Of a DNA stretch of 64,000 nt, positions 28,141 to 38,977 are shown piece after piece. Numbering within the stretch: position 1 is the first letter of the stretch; every line of letters begins with the position of its first letter. Origin of the DNA: Kosakonia oryzendophytica. GTDB lineage: Bacteria > Pseudomonadota > Gammaproteobacteria > Enterobacterales > Enterobacteriaceae. The position numbers and the translations under genes are program-made. Below the pieces are notes generated by a model. That model searched no databases and was not told the origin of the DNA. It worked only from the letters and a program-made list of their open reading frames with translations. Location: assembly GCF_900094925.1 (NCBI RefSeq), contig NZ_FMAY01000007.1, positions 204,505 through 268,504 on the forward strand. Direction: 5' to 3'.

Positions 28141-29319
28141 ATGCAAACTCCCACTGCCCAACCGGAACGTGCACCGGGTAAACGTAAACGCAACTTTGCC
28201 ATTCTGTTCATCGTGCTACTGCTGATCGCCGCAGGTTGCTGCGCCTGGTATTTCCTGTATGCCCGTTATTATGAAACCACTGATGATGCGTACGTGAACG
28301 CCAACCTGGTGACGCTGACGCCGCAAATCGCCGGTACGGTCACTCAGGTTGCCGTTGACGAAGGTGATTATGTGCAAAAAGGTCAACCGCTGGTGCGGTT
28401 GGATCCCAGCGACACGCAAATTGCACTGCAACAAGCAGAAGCCAACCTGGCCAGCACGGTGCGTCAGGTGCGTGGTTTATACAGCACAGTTGATAATTAC
28501 CGTGCGCAGGTCGAGGCGAAAAAGGTGGCGTTGCAAACGGCGCAAAATGACTATGCGCGGCGACAGAAGATTGCCGCCAGCGGTGCCATCGCCCCGGAAG
28601 ATCTGGCGCATTACCGTGACGCAGTCACCAGTGCCAAAAGCGATCTTGCTGCCGTGCAACAAGCGTTAAGCACCAATCTGGCGATGGTGGATGACACGGT
28701 TGTTGACAGCCATCCGGAAATCAAAAGTGCCGTCGCTACGCTGCGTCAGCGTTTTCTCGATAATGCGCGTAGCACCATTGTCGCCCCCGTCAGCGGCTTC
28801 GTTGCCAAACGCGCCGTGCAGCTTGGTATGCGAGTTGACTCCGGCACGACGCTGATGTCGATTGTCCCGCTGGATCAGGTCTGGGTTGATGCCAACTTTA
28901 AAGAGAGTCAGATGAACACCATGCGTCTGGGGCAAAAAGTGACGTTGACGGCGGATCTCTACGGCGAAGATGTCGAGTACCAGGGCACCATTGAAAGCCT
29001 GGGCATCGGCACCGGTAGCGCGTTCTCATTGCTGCCTGCGCAGAACGCCAGCGGTAACTGGATCAAAATCATCCAGCGTTTACCGGTGCGCATCACGCTT
29101 GATCCGCACGATATGGAGAAGCATCCGTTGCGCGTCGGGTTGTCGATGTCCGTACGTGTTGATATCCGCGATACCGACGGTCATCTGTTACCACAGCAGA
29201 CCGTAGCTGCACCGCGCTTTACCACTGACGTTTACCAGAACGCGCTGGACCAGGCTGATCAACTGGTGGCGAAAATTCTTCATGACAACAACCAGGCGAT
29301 AGCGTCCAACGCCCGCTAA
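28141..29319 (+). CDS. EmrA-like membrane-fusion adaptor (HlyD family)
   Basis: This 392-residue periplasmic adaptor is anchored by one N-terminal membrane helix (about residues 20-42). It has a split biotinyl-lipoyl domain (PQIAGTVTQVAVDEGDYVQKGQPLVRLD and the later RSTIVAPVSGFVAKRAVQLGMRV half) separated by a coiled-coil hairpin, and a beta-barrel region. The sequence DDAYVNANLVTLTPQIAGTV is typical of EmrA/VceA. It would couple the EmrB-type pump to a TolC-type outer-membrane channel, which is not encoded here. Confidence 0.92.
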   Translation: MQTPTAQPERAPGKRKRNFAILFIVLLLIAAGCCAWYFLYARYYETTDDAYVNANLVTLTPQIAGTVTQVAVDEGDYVQKGQPLVRLDPSDTQIALQQAEANLASTVRQVRGLYSTVDNYRAQVEAKKVALQTAQNDYARRQKIAASGAIAPEDLAHYRDAVTSAKSDLAAVQQALSTNLAMVDDTVVDSHPEIKSAVATLRQRFLDNARSTIVAPVSGFVAKRAVQLGMRVDSGTTLMSIVPLDQVWVDANFKESQMNTMRLGQKVTLTADLYGEDVEYQGTIESLGIGTGSAFSLLPAQNASGNWIKIIQRLPVRITLDPHDMEKHPLRVGLSMSVRVDIRDTDGHLLPQQTVAAPRFTTDVYQNALDQADQLVAKILHDNNQAIASNAR

Positions 29320-29329
29320 GAGAGACGTT

Positions 29330-30865
29330 ATGCAAGATAAGTCGGCGTTTACGCCACCCAGCCTGCTGCTGGCGACTATCGCGTTGTCGCTGGCGACTTT
29401 TATGCAGGTGCTGGACACCACCATCGCCAACGTCGCGCTGCCGACTATCGCCGGTAACCTTGGCGTCAGTTCCGATCAGGGCACGTGGGTTATCACCTCG
29501 TTTGCGGTGTGCAACGCGATTGCGCTACCGCTGACCGGGTGGTTTACCCGTCGCTTTGGCCAGCTCAGGTTATTTGTCGGATCGGTGGCGCTGTTTACCC
29601 TGACCTCGTTTCTGTGCGGTTTCGCCCACAGCATGACCGAGCTGATCATTTTCCGTGCGTTACAGGGCTTTTTTGCCGGACCGATGTTCCCGATGTGTCA
29701 GACGCTGCTGTTGGTGATTTTCCCCACCAGTAAACGCAGTGTGGCGCTGGCATTGCTGTCGATGGTAACGGTGGTTGCGCCGATTGTCGGACCGATTACC
29801 GGTGGCTGGATCACCGATAACTACTCCTGGCCGTGGATTTTTTATATCAACGTGCCGATTGGCATTTTTGCCGCCGTGGTGGTGTGGACGCAACTGCGTG
29901 CCCGCGAAGAGACCACCGTTTCATCGCCTATCGATTATGTCGGCATTGTGCTGCTGGTGCTGGGTGTTGGGTTGTTGCAGGTGGTGCTGGATAAGGGCAA
30001 CGATCTTGACTGGTTCGCCGCGCCGGAAATCATTGTCATGTCGGTACTGTCGGCGATTGCACTGGTGTCATTCGTGATCTGGGAACTGGGGGAACGCCAT
30101 CCGATTGTTAATCTTCGGCTGTTTAAGGATCGTAACTTTGCCATCGGTACGCTGACGCTGACGCTGGGCTATGCCGCCTTTTTCGCCATTAACATTATTT
30201 TGCCGCAGTGGCTGCAAACGCAAATGGGCTATACCGCCATCTGGGCGGGGCTTGCCGCTGCGCCGATGGGTTTTTTGCCGCTACTGCTGACGCCGTTTAT
30301 TGGCCGCTATGCCAACAAAGTGGATTTGCGCATTCTCGCCACGCTGTCGTTTCTGACCATGGGCGTTTCCTGCCTGATCCGCGCGCAGTTTACTACCAGC
30401 GTTGATTTCCGCACTGTGGCGGAAGTGCAGATGTTTATGGGTATCGGCGTGGCGTTTTTCTTTATGCCGATCACCACTATTGTGCTGTCGAACCTGCACG
30501 GCCAGGAAGTGGCGGAAGGGTCTGGCCTGGCCACTTTCTTCCGCGTATTGGGCGGTTCGTTTGCGTCTTCTCTGACCACCTGGATCTGGTCGCGACGCGA
30601 GGTTTATCATCACGCGTCACTCACGGAGAGCGTGTCGGTCTACAACCCTGCGGCTATGGACTATCTGCATAAGATGGGTGGCGCAACGCAGCAGCACCTG
30701 GCGGCGGTGGATAAAACCATTGAGCAGCAAGCGTATATGATGTCGACCATCGACTATTTCTGGCTGTTAGGCTGGGGCTTTATAGCATTGATGGTCGTGA
30801 TTTGGTTTGCACGTCCTCCGTTTGTGCGTTCCGGTGCGCCGGGCGCGCCGTCGGCCGGGCATTAA
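29330..30865 (+). CDS. EmrB-like drug:H+ antiporter (MFS, DHA2, 14 TM)
   Basis: This 511-residue transporter of the 14-helix DHA2 family has family motifs including QVLDTTIANVALPTIAG (motif D1-like), WVITSFAVCNAIALPLTGWF, the FRALQGFFAGPMFP stretch and the motif C region VAPIVGPITGGWI. It would export hydrophobic drugs or phenolics with the preceding adaptor. GAGAGACGTT precedes ATG 29330, ten bases after the adaptor stop. The EmrRAB-type operon continues into one more MFS gene. Confidence 0.93.
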   Translation: MQDKSAFTPPSLLLATIALSLATFMQVLDTTIANVALPTIAGNLGVSSDQGTWVITSFAVCNAIALPLTGWFTRRFGQLRLFVGSVALFTLTSFLCGFAHSMTELIIFRALQGFFAGPMFPMCQTLLLVIFPTSKRSVALALLSMVTVVAPIVGPITGGWITDNYSWPWIFYINVPIGIFAAVVVWTQLRAREETTVSSPIDYVGIVLLVLGVGLLQVVLDKGNDLDWFAAPEIIVMSVLSAIALVSFVIWELGERHPIVNLRLFKDRNFAIGTLTLTLGYAAFFAINIILPQWLQTQMGYTAIWAGLAAAPMGFLPLLLTPFIGRYANKVDLRILATLSFLTMGVSCLIRAQFTTSVDFRTVAEVQMFMGIGVAFFFMPITTIVLSNLHGQEVAEGSGLATFFRVLGGSFASSLTTWIWSRREVYHHASLTESVSVYNPAAMDYLHKMGGATQQHLAAVDKTIEQQAYMMSTIDYFWLLGWGFIALMVVIWFARPPFVRSGAPGAPSAGH

Positions 30866-30885
30866 TTATCAACATGAGAAACGAT

Positions 30886-32121
30886 ATGGCACCCGAGTTA
30901 CCTGGTCGTGATGGGCGTTTATTGCAACACCGTTCGTTTGTGGCGTTCTGGTTGGCGCGAACCAGCTCCAGCTTTGGTTTTCAGATGTTATCAATCATTG
31001 TCGGCTGGCAGATTTACTCTCAGACGCACAGCGCGTTCTGGCTGGGGATGATTGGTCTGGTGCAGTTCTTTCCGTCGGTGACGCTGGCGTTGCCGGCCGG
31101 GCATATCGCCGACCAGTTTGACCGGCGGCGGGTGGTGTTGCTCGGGCAGATCTGTGAATGGGTGGCGATTGTGCTGCTGGCGTGGTTAACGTGGAAAGGC
31201 AATGCCAGCGTCGGCGTGATTTTGCTGCTGATTTTTGTGATTTCGTGCGCGAAAACCCTCGAATCACCGGCCATGGTCTCTATGCTGCCAGCGCTGGTAC
31301 CGACGGCTATTTTACCGCGCGCAACGGCGGCAAACGCGGTGTCTGGCCAGGCGGCGCAGATTGTCGGTCCGGCGCTCGGCGGGTTTTTGTATGCCGCAGG
31401 TGCGGATGTGGTCTACCTCACCACCGCCGGGCTGTATCTGGTGTCGCTGTTATTGGTGATCACCCTGCGTTATGAACAGGCACAGCCGAAACGCACCCCG
31501 GCCACGCTCTCATCACTGTTTGCGGGGGTGCACTTTATTCGTAACCGCCCGGACGTGTTAGGGGTTATCTCCCTCGATCTGTTTGCGGTACTGCTCGGCG
31601 GCGCGACGGCGTTGCTTCCCATTTTTGCTCACGATGTGCTGCATACCGGGCCGATTGGCTTAGGGTTGTTGCGCAGTGCGCCCGCGGTAGGTGCTCTGCT
31701 GGTGGGCTTCTGGTTAAGTCACCGTGCGCTGAATCGCCGCGTCGGGATGATCATGTTTTTCAGCGTTGCCGGTTTCGGCGTCGCCACACTGGTCTTCGCC
31801 TTCTCAAGCTGGATGTGGCTCTCCCTGCTGGCGCTGTTTGCGCTGGGCGGCTTTGATATGGTCAGCATGGTGATCCGTGGTTCACTGGTGCAACTGGATA
31901 CGCCTGATGATATGCGCGGGCGCGTGAATGCGGTGAACTCCATCTTTATTAATACCTCTAACCAGCTTGGCGAATTTGAGTCCGGGATGCTGGCAGCCTG
32001 GCTCGGCGCGGTGCCGGCTGTGGCGATTGGCGGCATGGGTACGTTGATTGTAGTGGCGCTATGGATGAAGTGGTTCCCCGGTTTGCGCCATCGCCAGCGT
32101 CTGGAAAGTCGTGCAGGGTAG
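30886..32121 (+). CDS. MFS exporter, EntS-like (MFS_3)
   Basis: This 411-residue twelve-helix transporter resembles the enterobactin exporter EntS and related MFS_3 proteins (HRSFVAFWLARTSSSFGFQM at the N-terminus, AGHIADQFDRRRVVLLGQ for motif A, DDMRGRVNAVNSIFINTSNQLGEFESG near the C-terminus). Several in-frame starts exist; ATG 30886, preceded by GAGAAACG, is favoured over the frame that runs back into the pump gene. It begins 20 bases after the EmrB-type stop and is probably in the same operon. The substrate is unknown and no siderophore genes are nearby. Confidence 0.85.
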   Translation: MAPELPGRDGRLLQHRSFVAFWLARTSSSFGFQMLSIIVGWQIYSQTHSAFWLGMIGLVQFFPSVTLALPAGHIADQFDRRRVVLLGQICEWVAIVLLAWLTWKGNASVGVILLLIFVISCAKTLESPAMVSMLPALVPTAILPRATAANAVSGQAAQIVGPALGGFLYAAGADVVYLTTAGLYLVSLLLVITLRYEQAQPKRTPATLSSLFAGVHFIRNRPDVLGVISLDLFAVLLGGATALLPIFAHDVLHTGPIGLGLLRSAPAVGALLVGFWLSHRALNRRVGMIMFFSVAGFGVATLVFAFSSWMWLSLLALFALGGFDMVSMVIRGSLVQLDTPDDMRGRVNAVNSIFINTSNQLGEFESGMLAAWLGAVPAVAIGGMGTLIVVALWMKWFPGLRHRQRLESRAG

Positions 32122-32132
32122 GGCGTAAAACG

Positions 32133-32166
32133 CAAAAAGCACTGCCACGTGAAATGAGTGGCAGTG
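32133..32166 (-). terminator. Terminator of the chemoreceptor gene
   Basis: CACTGCCAC and GTGGCAGTG form a 9-bp stem. On the minus strand it is followed by TTTTTGC, 65 bases after the chemoreceptor stop. Confidence 0.75.
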
Positions 32167-32231
32167 AAGGAGCCTGCAACCCTACCGGGAGAGTGGGAGC
32201 GGCAGGCCGGCGCGCGAAGCAATAGGCGTTA

Positions 32232-33872
32232 TCAGAAGGTTTCCCATCCGGTATCTCCCGAAGTGGCGGTCGCGGGTGTCAGCCGTGATGTCCGGCTAAC
32301 GGCGCTGCGTGGCGCAGGGCTGTGTTGTGCGCCGGGCAGGCGGAAGACATTGACCATTTCCTGCAGTTTTGTCGCCTGGTCTTCCAGGCTGCCAGCGGCG
32401 GCTGTGGACTCCTGAACCAGTGCGGCGTTCTGCTGTGTGGTGGTATCCATTTCGCTCATCGCCTGGGCAATCTGCGAAATGCCGCGGTTTTGTTCGTCCG
32501 ATGCGGCGGCAATTTCCTGCATCAGATCTTTCACCTGGGTTACCGAGTGGACTATGCCGTTCATGGTTTCCCCGGCGAGATCCACCTGGCGGGTACCTTC
32601 TGCTACCTGCGCCACGGATTCGTGGATCAGGGTTTCAATCTCTTTAGCCGCCTGGGCGCTACGCTGGGCAAGAGAGCGGACTTCACCGGCTACCACCGCA
32701 AATCCACGGCCCTGATCACCGGCGCGGGCCGCTTCGACGGCGGCGTTAAGCGCCAGGATGTTGGTCTGGAAGGCGATACCGTTAATCACTGAGGTAATAT
32801 CGGCAATACGGTGGGAACTGTCGCTGATATCTTTCATCCGCGCCACCGCCGTACTGACCACATTGCCACCCGTGCTGGCGCTGTCGGATGCCGCTATTGC
32901 CAGCAGGCTTGCCTGTTGGGCGTTCTGCGCGTTCTGTTTTACGGTCGAGCTTAACTCTTCCATACTGGCGGCGGTTTCCACCACGGCCGCGGACTGCTGT
33001 TCAGTACGGGCAGCTAACTCATTGTTACCGACGGCAATCTGGTTTGCCGCTGTACTGACCGAATGCGACGCGGAACGTACCATTACCAGCGCTTCCGACA
33101 TGCGGTTGAGCAGGGCGTTGAAGGCGGAGATGGCCATGCCGATTTCATCCTGACGACCGGCGTCGAGGTTTTGCTCAAGGTTCAGGTTTTCGCTGATATT
33201 GACCATGCCGTCTTTCATCGCGTTAAGACGGTTGCGGATATTAAGCACGGTCAGCAAACCAAAGATACCGAGCACCAGCGTGGCGACCAGCGTTGCCCCG
33301 GCAGAAAGGATCATCGAATGCTGAATTAATGCTTTGTTAGCCTGGTTTGACTGTTCAACAAGTTGGGCGTTGTAGGCAATCTGGTCAGTGAAATCTTTCG
33401 CCAGCTGGCTAATTTTAGTGGCCACCATCCCCCCGGAACGCATAGTGGCTGCAATGGCGTTGCGATCGTTTGATTCGGAAATTTTAAAATATTGATCCAT
33501 CACGCCACGGAAACTTTCTAAATCAGCCTGGGTTTTCTTTGATAACTCCAGGTCGTGCTGATCGGAAATCAGGTCACTAAGGTAATGCTGGTGCATAGCG
33601 GAAAGTTCATCATAGACTTTTATCGCTTCTTGTTTAATAGCATTCATCTCTGTATCGCTTTCAGCCAGCCCGTGCAAATAGAGCTGCGAACGTACCGAGG
33701 TGACTTTAAACATTTCTTTATTCATTGCATCCAGACTGGGTAATATATTGGCCTGGAAATATTCTGTTTCACTGCCGATTTTTGACAATGACATCATGGC
33801 GATGACGTTGGTAACAATTAGGCTGATAATTAAAAGCGAAAAGGTCAGTAATAAACGCTTGGTAATGTTCAT
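32232..33872 (-). CDS. Methyl-accepting chemotaxis protein (transmembrane)
   Basis: This 546-residue class Tsr/Tar-type receptor has an N-terminal membrane helix (about 9-30), a four-helix-bundle periplasmic sensor of about 150 residues, a second membrane helix near 190-215, a HAMP region and the signalling domain with the hairpin tip [30 protein letters not shown]. The C-terminus GWETF matches the CheR/CheB tether pentapeptide (NWETF). ATG 33872, with GGGAG upstream, is preferred to an ATG ten codons earlier. It is convergent with the efflux operon. The ligand is unknown. Confidence 0.93.
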   Translation of the reverse strand: MNITKRLLLTFSLLIISLIVTNVIAMMSLSKIGSETEYFQANILPSLDAMNKEMFKVTSVRSQLYLHGLAESDTEMNAIKQEAIKVYDELSAMHQHYLSDLISDQHDLELSKKTQADLESFRGVMDQYFKISESNDRNAIAATMRSGGMVATKISQLAKDFTDQIAYNAQLVEQSNQANKALIQHSMILSAGATLVATLVLGIFGLLTVLNIRNRLNAMKDGMVNISENLNLEQNLDAGRQDEIGMAISAFNALLNRMSEALVMVRSASHSVSTAANQIAVGNNELAARTEQQSAAVVETAASMEELSSTVKQNAQNAQQASLLAIAASDSASTGGNVVSTAVARMKDISDSSHRIADITSVINGIAFQTNILALNAAVEAARAGDQGRGFAVVAGEVRSLAQRSAQAAKEIETLIHESVAQVAEGTRQVDLAGETMNGIVHSVTQVKDLMQEIAAASDEQNRGISQIAQAMSEMDTTTQQNAALVQESTAAAGSLEDQATKLQEMVNVFRLPGAQHSPAPRSAVSRTSRLTPATATSGDTGWETF

Positions 33873-34198
33873 AAATACTCCCGGTATTGTCAGTGCTATC
33901 ATTCAATTTTTATGGAAAAAAGGTCAGGCGGGAGTCCTTCCACAACACATTGCCATATCTGTCTGGCATCACAACGAGGCTGTTTTGAGAATATACCTTA
34001 TATTTACTGATTCTTTTTAAATAATATTGTGGATGGTCTCACAAAAAAAGAAGCTTAAGAAATATTAAGGTATTGAATCTGCAAGATAAATTAATTACTC
34101 TGCTACGTTTTATCTCCATCATGGCGCTTATTTCTATTGATATCCCTTTGCCGGCGACCCGTCAAAGGGATAACAAATAAATAACTGGCGTTATTACA

Positions 34199-36172
34199 TT
34201 AATGATGCTCATGTCGCGTCGAGAGTTTTTGTAATACCGTAAGCTGTGCAACGGCTTCCTGCATAGCATCCATTCCGGAGGTTAATGCATGCAGGCTACT
34301 CAGATGTTTGGCTATATTCTCACGCTCATGGGTTGTTTTATTACTCATCGCGGCAATGGTGTCAGCGGCAGTAATAGAGTGCTGTGCCATATTACTGGCA
34401 GTTTCAACGGTATTGTTGGCGACAGCGCGAATACGCGAAATGGTGCTTACTGCCTGATTAATATTTTCTGCCGTCGCATCCGCCTGTTCTTTAGAGGAGT
34501 GCGCGAGTCGCCTGACTTCGGTTGCCACCACTGCAAAACCCCGCCCGGCCTCACCGGCACGCGCCGCTTCTACGGCGGCATTCAATGACAGCAAGTTGGT
34601 CTGGAAGGCAATATTGCTGATACCGCTGGTAATGTCATTTATACCCGCAGAAATTTTTTCCAGATCGTCCAGCCCCTCGACTAAACGGTTCTGTGCTTCC
34701 TGGCTCTGCATGGCGATATCACTGATGGAGCGAATACTGCTTTCGGCCATGCCCAGTGTTTCATTCTGGGTTTGTGTTGCTGCTTCCAGCATGGGCAGTG
34801 CTGCCATCAGTGGCGCCAGTTTTTGCTGATAGGCGACCACGCGGTTAATCACTCCGGTCTGGAAATCATTGAGCGCCTCCCAGCGGCGCAGCGCACGTTG
34901 GGCGTAATGCCCGGCATAGCTGGCATATTCCACAGGGAAGTGGGTCATGGCTTTGACGTTATGGTTAAAAAATACCAGCGCCGATAAGGTCTGGTTAATC
35001 GGCACGCCGAGAATTTCGCCGAAGCTGGAGAAACCCGCCGCCGGTAAGCCTTTAAAGAAATGGGCGTTGTGCAACTGTGACTCGCTGCCGAGGCGGCGCA
35101 AGACACAGTCGTTCATCAGGATTGCCGCAGGTTTGCCCAGCGGGGTAATAAAGTTCTTCCAGTCGTGCAGGGTGGCTTGTTTAAAATCGGTCTCTTCCAG
35201 CAGATGCAGGCGGTCGCCAAACTCCAGGTCGCAGAAAAAATGCACGCCGTCGTCGTCAATTTTGGCCACCGAGCGGATAAAATACTCATCACCGACTTTT
35301 ACGCCGAATGTTAATCCCTTCAGCCCCTCTGTCAGGTGCTGCTCATCGCAATGCAAATGTTCCGCCAGCGCGGTCGTGAAGTATTGCTGTTTTCCCTGTT
35401 CATCAAAGACTGACGTGACCGTGCGCGCGACCGGATCGGCCTGCGCGATAAGCCAGCTTTTTTTGAGTGGCTTAAAGTTCTGGCTTTTAAAGGGGGCGAA
35501 GGATTTACCGGCTGCCATTTTACAAAAAATGATCACCGCTTTGCCTTGCAACACCTTACCGCCCACGCTTATCCACGTACCGTCAAACGCCAGTTTACCG
35601 CCCGCAGAGCCGCCAATGGTCAGACATGGAAAACGGCCGCTCTTATACCAGGCCTGCATCAGGAACCCTTCGGACGCGGACAAGCCATCGCAATAGATCA
35701 TGGCAAATGTGCGGTCTGAAGAGAGCGGCATTTTGACCTGCAACCTGTCCAGCTCTTGCGTAATGGCTTTAATGCGATCGGTCGCGGTATGGGTGTTTTT
35801 AACATGTAGATCAACGATATGCACTTCGTGCTCAGCGATCAGATTGTCCGGCAACATCAGCCAACTGCCTTGTTGTCCGGCGCCATCGCAATAGGTGGTT
35901 TCCCGGCAACTGCTACTCAGTGCGCCGCTGGAAGAGAGCGTAACAACTGTTAAATGTGAAGAGGAGAAACGCTGCCAGGCCTGACTGACACGGGCATAAT
36001 CGGCATTGGGCGGCACAAACGTCATCAAAATGCCTGCTGCGTGATTACTTAACCCCGCAGCGGCCAATGTTGCGGGCATAGCCTGACAATCATAAGTACC
36101 ATTGGCGGGATGGTGACGACCGCGAAGCAGGGAGGCGCCAGGAATTTTTTTTATCGCCGTGAGTACAGACAT
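34199..36172 (-). CDS. Soluble FIST-domain sensor fused to a chemoreceptor signalling domain
   Basis: This 657-residue protein has no membrane helix. Residues about 40-400 are a FIST sensory domain (FIST_N then [21 protein letters not shown] and [15 protein letters not shown] are typical). The C-terminal 200 residues form an MCP signalling helix hairpin with the tip [41 protein letters not shown] domains are thought to bind small ligands such as amino acids, so this would be a cytoplasmic chemoreceptor. No CheR-binding pentapeptide is present (the end is STRHEHH). It is transcribed on the same strand as the neighbouring receptor but 326 bases away. Confidence 0.9.
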   Translation of the reverse strand: MSVLTAIKKIPGASLLRGRHHPANGTYDCQAMPATLAAAGLSNHAAGILMTFVPPNADYARVSQAWQRFSSSHLTVVTLSSSGALSSSCRETTYCDGAGQQGSWLMLPDNLIAEHEVHIVDLHVKNTHTATDRIKAITQELDRLQVKMPLSSDRTFAMIYCDGLSASEGFLMQAWYKSGRFPCLTIGGSAGGKLAFDGTWISVGGKVLQGKAVIIFCKMAAGKSFAPFKSQNFKPLKKSWLIAQADPVARTVTSVFDEQGKQQYFTTALAEHLHCDEQHLTEGLKGLTFGVKVGDEYFIRSVAKIDDDGVHFFCDLEFGDRLHLLEETDFKQATLHDWKNFITPLGKPAAILMNDCVLRRLGSESQLHNAHFFKGLPAAGFSSFGEILGVPINQTLSALVFFNHNVKAMTHFPVEYASYAGHYAQRALRRWEALNDFQTGVINRVVAYQQKLAPLMAALPMLEAATQTQNETLGMAESSIRSISDIAMQSQEAQNRLVEGLDDLEKISAGINDITSGISNIAFQTNLLSLNAAVEAARAGEAGRGFAVVATEVRRLAHSSKEQADATAENINQAVSTISRIRAVANNTVETASNMAQHSITAADTIAAMSNKTTHERENIAKHLSSLHALTSGMDAMQEAVAQLTVLQKLSTRHEHH

Positions 36173-37075
36173 ATTTCACCTTTGTTTTTATTGGGTTAAT
36201 CAACAAATTGTAGGGCGGACATCCTGGTGAATTTATGGGGCTAAACGGCTAATCCTTGCGATAGCGCTTATGGTATTAATCGTAAGTCTGCGATCTATTT
36301 TTTATTATTCATTCTGCAATGTTATCGCCTATCGCTTACAAAACTTTAATAGATTATTCACAAATGCTGCTGCTCTCTTGGTCGGATCATTATTATTTGT
36401 TTGGTGCCGGAAATTGTGCTGTCGACAATGTGATCTTGCTCATAAGAACATTCTCAATTCATGGGTTGTACTGGGAATAATATATCCCTTAATTATGAAG
36501 CGGTTGGTTTCCTGCCAGTTTTCACTTCTTTTTTAGTCAGTTGATTAAGTCGTTATTTTAAGGCGTAAATATTTTTCAGCGCCATCCTGCGCCAGGATAA
36601 TGGCCCTCTCTTCATCAAAGTGCTGTTGCGGTGGTGAATGTTTTGCTCACTTTCTAAGCATAGATAACGTGAATACCGTACTGATAAATGTGAGTCGACA
36701 GTGACGGGAAAAAAGAAACGCCGCTGGTTCTGTCCGTTAATAACCCTTCGTGAATGTTCCCGATAATAAAAAAAGAAAGCTAGCGAAAATTTTCTTTTTT
36801 ATCAGGTGATGATTTATTTTTTACGCCGTTGCGCTTGTTGTTTTTGTATTATTGTTCTATGCATGTTCGTTTCTGTTGTTATCTTGTTTTTGCTCTATTC
36901 TTTATAGGGTGTTGATGATTTGCATGGCGATTTTTAAATAGTCAGGGCATCAATGTTTTTATCATTCAGTAAAAGGTAGTGAGTGCATAAATGATTATTT
37001 TTGTGTTTATGCTCGCTCATTTTTATTACGGCTTCGTCAGTCAGTATTGGCTTGTTATTTACGGGAGAACACGCA
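36173..37075. other. 900-base AT-rich gap
   Basis: No convincing gene. Short frames exist, including an 88-codon hydrophobic one at 36270-36536, but they lack ribosome sites and family likeness. Both flanking genes point away, so the region must hold their two promoters. It is AT-richer than the flanks. Confidence 0.5.
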
Positions 37076-38269
37076 ATGAGAGCACTTACCTGGCATGGTC
37101 CGCATCGTGTGAAAGTTGAAAACATGCCCGATCCGGCTTTAGCCGCGCCGGACGATATCATCCTGCGCGTGACGGCAACCGCGATCTGCGGTTCCGATTT
37201 GCATCTTTATCGCGGCAAAATACCCGGCACGCATCATGGAGATATTTTCGGGCATGAATTTATGGGGGAGGTCGTTGAGGCAGGCCCCGAAGTGAAAGCC
37301 GTCAGCAAAGGCGATCGCGTGGTTATCCCATTTGTTATCGCTTGTGGAGACTGCTTTTTCTGTCGTCTGCAACAATATGCTGCGTGCGAAAAGACCAATA
37401 GTGGCAAAGGCGCGACGCTGAACCGCAAAACCATTACGCCGCCTGCCGCCCTCTTTGGCTACAGCGATATGTATGGCGGGATACCCGGCGGTCAGGCCGA
37501 ATATGTGCGGGTGCCAAAAGCCAATACCGGGCCATTTAAAGTGCCGGATACCCTGCCGGATGAGAAAGTCTTATTTCTCTCCGATATCCTCCCTACGGCC
37601 TGGCAGGCAGTTAAAAATGCTGAGGTCAAACAGGGCTCAAGTGTTGCGATTTACGGTGCAGGGCCGGTGGGACTGCTGACGGCGGCATGCGCGCGACTGA
37701 ATGGCGCAGAACAGATTTTTATCATTGATCATAATGATTACCGGCTGGCGTTCGCACAGCAACGCTACGGCGCAATCCCCATTAACTTTGATAAAAACGA
37801 CGATCCTGCCGCCTGGATAATTGAGCAGACGCCGGGCAATCGGGGCGTGGACGCGGTGATTGATGCCGTTGGCTTTGAAGCGAAAGGGAGCCTGACCGAA
37901 ACGGTGCTAAGCACCTTGAAAATCGAAGGCAGCAGCGGGAAAGCGCTCAGACAGTGTATTGCTGCTGTGCGCCGCGGTGGAATTGTCAGCGTGCCTGGTG
38001 TGTATGCCGGGTTTATTCATGGCTTCCTGTTCGGCGACGCCTTTGATAAAGGCCTCACCTTTAAAATGGGCCAGACGCATGTTCACGCTTACTTACCGGA
38101 TCTGCTTAACCTGATTGAGCAAGGGCATCTGACGCCAGAAGAGATCGTCACACACCATATGCCGCTGGAAGAGGCGGCGCGTGGTTATGAAATCTTCGAA
38201 AAACGCCAGGAAGAGTGCCGCAAGGTGATCCTGGTGCCAGGCATGAGCGCCGCAAAGGCGACACTGTAA
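37076..38269 (+). CDS. Zinc-dependent medium-chain dehydrogenase, formaldehyde-dehydrogenase-like
   Basis: This 397-residue MDR enzyme has catalytic-zinc residues in [12 protein letters not shown] and [10 protein letters not shown], a structural-zinc Cys lobe ([19 protein letters not shown]) and the NAD(P) fold [18 protein letters not shown]. The insertion around [21 protein letters not shown] places it with the glutathione-independent formaldehyde dehydrogenase/FdhA-like group; the true substrate is uncertain. GGGAGAACACGCA precedes ATG 37076. A CinA-type gene follows 57 bases later. Confidence 0.88.
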   Translation: MRALTWHGPHRVKVENMPDPALAAPDDIILRVTATAICGSDLHLYRGKIPGTHHGDIFGHEFMGEVVEAGPEVKAVSKGDRVVIPFVIACGDCFFCRLQQYAACEKTNSGKGATLNRKTITPPAALFGYSDMYGGIPGGQAEYVRVPKANTGPFKVPDTLPDEKVLFLSDILPTAWQAVKNAEVKQGSSVAIYGAGPVGLLTAACARLNGAEQIFIIDHNDYRLAFAQQRYGAIPINFDKNDDPAAWIIEQTPGNRGVDAVIDAVGFEAKGSLTETVLSTLKIEGSSGKALRQCIAAVRRGGIVSVPGVYAGFIHGFLFGDAFDKGLTFKMGQTHVHAYLPDLLNLIEQGHLTPEEIVTHHMPLEEAARGYEIFEKRQEECRKVILVPGMSAAKATL

Positions 38270-38326
38270 GTTGGTTTCACGGCGGTGGAAGTCAGCACCG
38301 CCCTATTTACACAGAGGGAGGAAGTG

Positions 38327-38833
38327 ATGACGACACCGTCTCTATCTATCGCCAATGAACTGGGGCGATTGTTACAGGAAAAAAAGCTGCAACTGGCGAC
38401 TGCGGAGTCGTGTACCGGCGGACTGATAGCCTCTGCGTTGTGCGCGGCAGAAAATACTCCGGCGTTCTACGGTTGCGGGTTTATCACCTATACCGACGAG
38501 GCGAAAATTCGATTGCTTGAGGTCAGCGCCGGGACGATAGCAACGCACACGGCGGTGAGCGAACAGGCGGTAAAAGAGATGGCCGCAGGTGCACAGCAAC
38601 GTTCGGGGGCGCATGTCAGCCTGGCGGTAAGTGGTTATGCCGGGCCGGAGGGGGGAGAAGATGGCACGCCAGTGGGCACCATCTGGTTTGCATGGCAGCT
38701 TCCCGACAATACGCTTTCGACGAAAGTGAAGCATTTTGACGGCGACAGTGAAGCGATTATTAAGCAAGCGACAAGTTATGCCATGGGAACATTAATCATG
38801 TTATTAGCCGGGTACGGTGAGGCCAGGGAATAA
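38327..38833 (+). CDS. CinA C-terminal-domain amidase (PncC/YdeJ-like)
   Basis: This 168-residue protein is a stand-alone CinA_C domain: TAESCTGGLIASALCAAENTPAFYGCGFITYTDEAK carries the catalytic-type Ser and Lys region, and AVSGYAGPEGG is the second conserved loop. Family members such as PncC deamidate nicotinamide mononucleotide in the pyridine nucleotide cycle; E. coli YdeJ is a closer-looking paralog of unproven activity. GGGAGGAAGTG precedes ATG 38327. It is convergent with the bd oxidase operon. Confidence 0.87.
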   Translation: MTTPSLSIANELGRLLQEKKLQLATAESCTGGLIASALCAAENTPAFYGCGFITYTDEAKIRLLEVSAGTIATHTAVSEQAVKEMAAGAQQRSGAHVSLAVSGYAGPEGGEDGTPVGTIWFAWQLPDNTLSTKVKHFDGDSEAIIKQATSYAMGTLIMLLAGYGEARE

Positions 38834-38839
38834 CCTTTT

Positions 38840-38977
38840 TTAGCCAGTACGAAGACCGGCGAATGACATCAGAAGTTTAATCAATGTGCTGGCAATAAAA
38901 AGTGCCAGCACGCTACTGAACCACAAAAAAATAAACCACATCACTTTTCTGGCGGTGGCCTGAGGTTTATTTAACAT
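38840..38977 (-). CDS. DUF2474-type small bd oxidase subunit (45 residues)
   Basis: This 45-residue one-helix membrane protein (MLNKPQATARKVMWFIFLWFSSVLALFIASTL...) has a basic N-terminus and then one hydrophobic span. Its ATG overlaps the subunit II stop (TGATG). DUF2474 proteins follow cyanide-insensitive bd oxidase genes and play a part like CydX, the small accessory subunit of cytochrome bd. A longer frame runs antisense-like through the subunit II gene on the same strand but has no coding character. Confidence 0.85.
   Translation of the reverse strand: MLNKPQATARKVMWFIFLWFSSVLALFIASTLIKLLMSFAGLRTG

Noticed and set aside
36270..36536. 88-codon hydrophobic frame in the 36.2-37.1 kb gap
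   Set aside because: It has no ribosome site and low-complexity composition expected of AT-rich non-coding DNA.
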